From NCBI GenBank assembly GCA_963757265.1, contig CAVWRA010000006.1:744001-808000 (forward strand): a stretch of 64,000 nt of DNA, given 5' to 3'. Of this stretch, positions 59,885-64,000 are shown piece after piece. The translations under genes were made by a program, and so were the position numbers. The notes beneath the pieces were generated by a model. The model worked only from the letters and a program-made list of their open reading frames with translations. It was not told where the DNA came from and did not search any database. This stretch comes from CAIVVT01 sp963757265. GTDB lineage: Bacteria; Acidobacteriota; Terriglobia; Bryobacterales; Bryobacteraceae. The first letter of the stretch is position 1, and each line of letters opens with the position of its first letter.

Positions 59885-61555
59885 ATGAAACTCCCCAGCC
59901 GCACGCTCTACGAGGGTCCGGAACGCGCTCCGGCCCGCGCCCAACTGAAAGGCATCGGATTCACCGACGAGGATCTCCGCAAGCCGATCATCGGCATCGC
60001 CAATACGTGGATCGGCACGATGCCCTGCAACTGGCTGCTGCGCGACATCGCCCAGGAGGTTGCGCGCGGCATCCGCGAGGCCGGCGGCACGCCGATGGAG
60101 TTCAACACCATCGCCATTTCCGACGGCATCACCATGGGCACCCAGGGCATGAAGACTTCGCTGATTTCGCGCGAAGTGATCGCCGACTCCATCGAGCTGG
60201 TCACGCGCGGCCATATGTTCGACGGCCTGGTGTGCCTGGTGGCCTGCGATAAGACCATCCCCGGCGCCGCCCTGGCGCTGCTGCGCCTGAACATTCCCGG
60301 CCTGATTCTGTATGGCGGCTCGATCCTGCCGGGCCGCTACCACGGCCGCGACATCACCATCCAGGAAGTCTTCGAGGCCGTGGGCGCATTCGCCGCGGGC
60401 AAGATCTCGAAGTCCGAGTTCAAGCACATCGAGGATTGCGCCTCGCCCGGCGCCGGCGCCTGCGGCGGCCAGTTTACGGCCAACACTATGGCCACGGTGA
60501 TGGAGCTGATCGGCCTGTCGCCGCTCAACACCGCCATGGTGCCGCAAGCCGATCCGCGCAAGAACGACCTCGCTGCGCATTGCGGCCGGGTGATCCTCGA
60601 CGCGGTCAGGAATGAAGTGCGTCCGCTGGCCATCTGCACGCGCGCGGCCTTCGAGAACGCCATCGCCTCCGTCGCCGCCACCGGCGGCTCGACCAACGCC
60701 GTGCTGCACCTGCTGGCCATGGCCAACGAAGCCGGTGTCGAGCTCAACATCGACGACTTCCACGCCATCAGCCAGCGCACGCCGCTGCTGGTGAGCCTGC
60801 GCCCGGCCGGCCAGTACGTCGCCGCCGACGTGGACAAGGCCGGCGGCATCGGCGTGATCGCCAAACGCCTGGTGGAGGGCGGCTATGCCGACCCATCGGC
60901 GCTGACCTGCACCGGCAAGACGCTGGGCCAAGAGGCCGCCGCCGCGACGGAGACCGCGGGTCAGCAGGTCGTGCGCCCGCTCACCAATCCGATCAAGGCC
61001 ACTGGCGGGCTGGTGATCCTGCGCGGGACGCTCGCGCCCGACGGCGCAGTGATCAAGGTAACCGGTCTCGACCGCAAGACCCACCAGGGCCCGGCGCGCG
61101 TCTTCAACTCCGAAGAAGACGCCATGCACGCCGTCACCACCGGCCGCATCCAGCCCGGCGATGTGCTCGTCATCCGCTACGAAGGCCCCAAGGGCGGACC
61201 GGGCATGCGCGAGATGCTCGGCGTCACCAGCGCCATCATGGGCGCCGGCCTGGGCGATTCCGTGGCCCTGCTCACCGATGGCCGCTTCTCCGGCGCCACG
61301 CGCGGCTTCATGGTCGCCCATGTGGCCCCGGAGGCCTATATGGGCGGGCCCATCGCCCTGGTTGAGGATGGCGATCCGGTGCTCCTCGACATCCCGGAAC
61401 GGCGCATCGACCTGCTGGTCAACGCTCCCACTCTGGCCGCCCGCAAAGCGAAATGGACCGCCCCCGCGCCGGCCTTCCGCTCGGGCGTCATGGCCAAGTA
61501 CATCAAGCTCGTCGGCTCCGCCGCCCAGGGCGCGGTGACTTCCAAGGTCTTCTAG
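59885..61555 (+). CDS. ilvD: Dihydroxy-acid dehydratase
   Basis: Encodes 556 residues from ATG 59885. 'IIGIANTWIGTMPCNWLLRDIAQEVARGIREAGG', 'VACDKTIPGAALALLRLNIPG', 'SPGAGACGGQFTANTMATVMELIGLSP' and 'LTDGRFSGATRGFMVAHVAPEAYMGGPIAL' hold the three Fe-S cluster cysteines and substrate site of IlvD. It makes the 2-keto acid precursors of valine, leucine and isoleucine. Monocistronic and away from other ilv genes. Confidence 0.96.
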   Translation: MKLPSRTLYEGPERAPARAQLKGIGFTDEDLRKPIIGIANTWIGTMPCNWLLRDIAQEVARGIREAGGTPMEFNTIAISDGITMGTQGMKTSLISREVIADSIELVTRGHMFDGLVCLVACDKTIPGAALALLRLNIPGLILYGGSILPGRYHGRDITIQEVFEAVGAFAAGKISKSEFKHIEDCASPGAGACGGQFTANTMATVMELIGLSPLNTAMVPQADPRKNDLAAHCGRVILDAVRNEVRPLAICTRAAFENAIASVAATGGSTNAVLHLLAMANEAGVELNIDDFHAISQRTPLLVSLRPAGQYVAADVDKAGGIGVIAKRLVEGGYADPSALTCTGKTLGQEAAAATETAGQQVVRPLTNPIKATGGLVILRGTLAPDGAVIKVTGLDRKTHQGPARVFNSEEDAMHAVTTGRIQPGDVLVIRYEGPKGGPGMREMLGVTSAIMGAGLGDSVALLTDGRFSGATRGFMVAHVAPEAYMGGPIALVEDGDPVLLDIPERRIDLLVNAPTLAARKAKWTAPAPAFRSGVMAKYIKLVGSAAQGAVTSKVF

Positions 61556-61664
61556 GCCCATTTCAACTTGCCAGGACCAGGCTGCTCACAAGCACTATAA
61601 GCTTGGCCGCAAGGACACCGGTCGCGTTCGTTCGGCACTCCTGGCCGGTGTCTCGCCGCGGCGA

Positions 61665-61918
61665 TTCATCACAATTCATCACTTTTCATCACTCGCGCGG
61701 CCCGCCGCCGCCGCCTCGCATTCGACATTTCGACACGACACTCCGGTTTTCGCCTGCAGCGCCCTCTGCGCGCCCCTTGGCGGCTCCCGGATCCTCCGGC
61801 TATCCCATTGCAAATAAATGCAATAAGAGTTACTCCACCGCTCGGGGAGGAGCCTCCATCCACCCGACAGAATTCGACACTTTTCGACACTTCTCGACAC
61901 TGCTGTCGAATTCTGTCG
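61665..61918. promoter_or_regulatory. Phased TTCATCAC/TTCGACAC repeats and 15-bp hairpin in a 600-base gene-free tract
   Basis: The tract from 61556 to 62155 has no believable gene. TTCATCAC occurs at 61665, 61675 and 61685, exactly 10 bases apart. TTCGACAT/TTCGACAC occur at 61721 and 61729, and TTCGACAC, TTCGACAC and TCTCGACAC units lie at 61873, 61883 and about 61892, again one helical turn apart. The last set forms the loop of a perfect 15-bp inverted repeat CGACAGAATTCGACA (61865-61879) / TGTCGAATTCTGTCG (61904-61918). This resembles an iteron or operator array; its role is unknown. Confidence 0.55.
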
Positions 61919-62155
61919 AATCGCCCATTCCGGCCGCTGTTTTCGCCTCATTTTCGTACTTGACATTGGGTGTATCCTCAAGATGGGAAAGGGGTTGTTA
62001 TAGATTGGCTTTGTTCCTCCAAAAATATTTTTCGCACACCATCGACTACGCTTTCGGTTGTTCCGATAATGATGAGAAGTGATGATTCCGGCGAGTGTCC
62101 GTCACCGGCTGCCGGCCGCGTGTCAAACGGCCAGGGGAACAATCTGGACCCCGAG

Positions 62156-62944
62156 ATGAAGAGTGTTCGGATCGCACTCGCCAACATCCGCTACGCGTTG
62201 ACGCCCGATGAGTCGGTCGCTCTGGCCTGCCAGGCCATCGGCGAAGCATCGCGCGCGGGCGCCGAAGTGATCTGCTTCCCGGAGTGCTACGTTCCCGGCT
62301 ACCGGGGGTTGGGGCATGAACCGCCGCCGCCGGATGCGGCGTTCCTCGATCGGGCCTGGCGCGACATCGCCGCGGCAGCGGGAGAGGCGCGGGTCGGGGT
62401 GGTTCTGGGTACTGAACGCATCGTGGATGGAGCCCTGCTGGCGACGGTGCTGGTCATCGACCGGGATGGAAGCCTCGCCGGCTTCCAGGACAAGGTCCAG
62501 ATCGACCCATCCGAGGACGGCCTGTACACGCCCGGGAACGGGCGTCGTGTTTTCCAGATAGGGGCGCTGACTTTTGGGGTCGCGATCTGCCACGAGGGCT
62601 GGCGCTACCCGGAGACGGTGCGCTGGGCCGCGCGGCACGGCGCGCAGTTGGTGTTCCACCCGCACTACCATCCGCCCGAGCCCGCGAGCTATCGGGCCTC
62701 GAGCTTCGCCGACCCGGCGAACACCTTTCACGAGAAGGCCGCCCTGTGCCGCGCCGCCGAGAACACGTGCTGGTTCGCGACGGTCAACTACGCCTGCGGC
62801 GAGTCGCCCACAACCTCAGCCGTTGTCCGGCCCGACGGGACGCTGCTGTGCTTCCAGCCATACGGCAAGGAGGGGCTGCTCGTCGCCGACATCGACCTTG
62901 GCTTGGCGACAGGTCTGCTCGCCACACGGTACAAGCCGGTCTAG
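62156..62944 (+). CDS. Nitrilase-superfamily carbon-nitrogen hydrolase (cytoplasmic)
   Basis: Encodes 262 residues from ATG 62156. The triad is visible: Glu in 'VICFPECYVPGYRGLG', Lys in 'GFQDKVQIDPSEDGLY' and Cys in 'FGVAICHEGWRYPETVRWAARHGAQLV'. 'FFETVNYACGESPTTSAV'-like late strand completes the alpha-beta-beta-alpha fold. No signal peptide. It should split an amide or nitrile bond. It lies 270 bases upstream of the RiPP precursor gene on the same strand but the precursor has its own promoter, so a role in the peptide pathway is uncertain. Confidence 0.88.
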   Translation: MKSVRIALANIRYALTPDESVALACQAIGEASRAGAEVICFPECYVPGYRGLGHEPPPPDAAFLDRAWRDIAAAAGEARVGVVLGTERIVDGALLATVLVIDRDGSLAGFQDKVQIDPSEDGLYTPGNGRRVFQIGALTFGVAICHEGWRYPETVRWAARHGAQLVFHPHYHPPEPASYRASSFADPANTFHEKAALCRAAENTCWFATVNYACGESPTTSAVVRPDGTLLCFQPYGKEGLLVADIDLGLATGLLATRYKPV

Positions 62945-63119
62945 GCGTTCCGTGGAAAGTCGGAGCCTTGTCGCGCGGCCGCGATGCTCGCGAGCATGAA
63001 AATGCCGCGAATCGTCAGCCGTGGAATCAGTGGCTTGCGGGCATTTGCAAGAGGAACTGTCCTTTCCCACTCCTCCAAGTGCTTGCACCGGCGAGCGCGG
63101 CGGTTGCACGCATTAAGCT

Positions 63120-63158
63120 AAGAATATTCTTGACAGAAAGATCCGGCTTGGGTGTAAA
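63120..63158 (+). promoter_or_regulatory. Strong promoter with palindrome upstream of the RiPP precursor gene
   Basis: TTGACA (63130-63135, full consensus) - 17 bases - TGTAAA (63153-63158). A perfect 12-bp palindrome AAGAATATTCTT (63120-63131) overlaps the start of the -35, a likely operator. The leader to the ATG at 63217 is about 50 bases and carries GGAGG at 63208-63212. The 270 bases before it hold nothing else recognisable. Confidence 0.7.
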
Positions 63159-63216
63159 CTTGCGGCAGAACCTGCCGCTGACGACATGCGGACGGGCCAC
63201 CCAAGATGGAGGTTCC

Positions 63217-63453
63217 ATGCCAGACAGTACGAATCTGAAACAACTGGAAGACCGGATCAACAAAGACGAGGCGCTGCGAGCCGAGTTCGTGAAGGATCCG
63301 GTCGCAACGCTCAACAAGCACGGCGTCACGCTGTCGGCGGATCAGGCCGCCACGGTGAAGCAACAGATCTCCGAAATGCAACTCTCCAAGCTCACGAACC
63401 TCACGGTGCGGCCGGGCATCGTGATTGAGATCCGCATCAGCATCCGGTTCTGA
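63217..63453 (+). CDS. Putative RiPP precursor peptide with alternating-aliphatic C-terminus
   Basis: Encodes 78 residues. Residues 7-50 ('LKQLEDRINKDEALRAEFVKDPVATLNKHGVTLSADQ') match the helical leader style of Nif11/NHLP-type precursors: 'LE.RI..D..LR..F..DP...L...GV.LS..Q'. The last residues, RPG then IVIEIRISIRF, alternate Ile/Val/Phe with polar residues, an amphipathic beta-strand pattern quite unlike the leader. No Cys or Ser/Thr cluster is present, so lanthionine and thiazole chemistry are unlikely. A radical SAM maturase gene begins 29 bases downstream, and the gene has its own strong promoter. Assignment rests on context and leader style, not on a database match. Confidence 0.7.
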   Translation: MPDSTNLKQLEDRINKDEALRAEFVKDPVATLNKHGVTLSADQAATVKQQISEMQLSKLTNLTVRPGIVIEIRISIRF

Positions 63454-63481
63454 GCGCCTCGCAAGCCCGGAAGAGCTGGAC

Positions 63482-64000
63482 ATGCGAGCCGCGAATCCGC
63501 CCGTTGCCTTGGGGCGCGGGGCGGCCCTCATCGTCGTGCCGCCGTTTGCCGGCGTGGACCGCCCCTCGCTCGCCGCTCACACTCTGCAGGCCTGCGCCCG
63601 CGAGCGCGGCCATGAGGTGGGGGTGTTCTATGCGAGCCTCCACCTCGCTGCCTGCCTGGGGGACGCGTGCTATGAAGCGATCTGCTTCGCCCCAACGTCG
63701 TCGCTGCTGGGGGAACGCTTCTTCGCCCGCTCCGCTTTCGGCACCGCGCCGCTAGGACGCGACCACCCCGCGGTGGAGGCCGCGATCCAGGAAGTATCCG
63801 GCCAGGTCCACCTCTCACAAGACGCCATCCGCGCGTTGGAAGACGAGGTCCCCGGCTGGGTGGAGGAAATTGCCGCGGCGCTGGCAGCCTCGGAGTACCG
63901 CGTCATCGGCTTTTCCAGCACGTTCGAGCAGACCGCATCGAGCATCGCGCTGATCAACCGATTGAAGCAGCTCGACCCGTCGAAGATCCTGCTCATGGGC
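63482..64000 (+). CDS. RiPP maturation radical SAM protein (B12-binding N-terminus), cut by window edge
   Basis: The 173 codons seen are open to the window end. 'ALIVVPPFAGVDRPSLAAHTLQACARERGHEVGVFYASLHLAACLGDACYEAICFAPTSSLLGERFFARSAFG' fits the start of the 'RiPP maturation radical SAM protein 1' family (TIGR03975): 'PF....PSL....L.......G....Y....A...G...Y.......LLGE..F....FG'. 'YRVIGFSSTFEQTASSIALINRLKQLDPSKILLMG' is the cobalamin-binding Rossmann part that follows. The radical SAM CxxxCxxC motif lies outside the window. Known relatives C-methylate peptide cores, including at unactivated carbons. Start ATG 63482; the leader peptide gene is directly upstream. Confidence 0.8.
   Translation, partial: MRAANPPVALGRGAALIVVPPFAGVDRPSLAAHTLQACARERGHEVGVFYASLHLAACLGDACYEAICFAPTSSLLGERFFARSAFGTAPLGRDHPAVEAAIQEVSGQVHLSQDAIRALEDEVPGWVEEIAAALAASEYRVIGFSSTFEQTASSIALINRLKQLDPSKILLMG

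Noticed and set aside
59675..61561. 628-codon frame antisense to ilvD
   Set aside because: Antisense artefact; ilvD motifs are complete on the plus strand.
61665..61900. CRISPR array
   Set aside because: Repeat units are 8-10 bases and contiguous, without 25-40 base repeats and spacers; no cas genes nearby.
1..64000. tRNA or rRNA genes
   Set aside because: The intergenic gaps were read for cloverleaf and conserved rRNA strings by eye and none was recognised; a covariance search was not possible.

Overview
The window is GC-rich chromosomal DNA from a Gram-negative, flagellated bacterium, most likely an Acidobacteriota member of the Bryobacterales/Solibacter type. This is inferred from the mix of families (DUF3617, DUF3108 and DUF4097 secreted proteins, exosortase/EpsI, BrnTA, FliW-CsrA, many twin-arginine-type secreted enzymes), not from a marker gene. 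No rRNA, tRNA, CRISPR array or intact insertion sequence was seen.

Layout. 0-3.4 kb: the 5' part of priA, a tandem duplication of a small secreted-protein gene that carries a dead copy of the priA start, and a PL22-type oligogalacturonate lyase. 3.5-7.8 kb: a translesion-synthesis cassette made of a Y-family pseudo-polymerase (ImuB-like) and a DnaE2/ImuC polymerase interrupted by a frameshift, behind a promoter with a perfect inverted repeat. 7.9-11.6 kb: a BrnT-BrnA toxin-antitoxin pair, a metallo-beta-lactamase-fold hydrolase, a GAF-PP2C phosphatase and a DUF4097 lipoprotein. 11.7-20 kb: pyruvate carboxylase, an ECF sigma/anti-sigma operon, fabD and a parvulin lipoprotein. 20-27.6 kb: carbohydrate use (GH51 arabinofuranosidase with two coupled genes; GH13 amylase with an MFS sugar carrier). 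27.7-33.4 kb: RMD1/DUF155, two DUF3617 paralogues, DUF3108, an SGNH hydrolase and a protein with an internal duplication.

33.6-49.5 kb: long minus-strand operons: ppiD-dedA; amidohydrolase-cmk-lysC; and rlmB-ggt-TIM barrel-asnS-arginase-ddl-ctp, many of whose genes overlap by 1-4 bases. 49.6-59.5 kb: motility (MerR-like regulator, flbD, motA, motB; fliW-csrA-fliC with a sigma-28 promoter and a strong terminator) surrounds an exosortase/epsI/TPR/rnc operon. 59.9-61.6 kb is ilvD. It is followed by a 600-base non-coding tract with helically phased repeats, a nitrilase-family gene and, at the right edge, the start of a RiPP locus: a 78-residue precursor with its own strong promoter and a B12-type radical SAM maturase cut by the window end.

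Two dispersed repeat families stand out. One is about 185-195 bp with terminal inverted repeats; three of its four ends coincide with the stop codons of adjacent genes. The other is 131 bp, with two copies 97% identical. All four full copies of the two families lie between convergent genes. The best candidates for undescribed biology are the RiPP locus with its alternating beta-strand-like core, the pseudo-polymerase mutasome with its palindromic operator, and the stop-codon-providing repeat.
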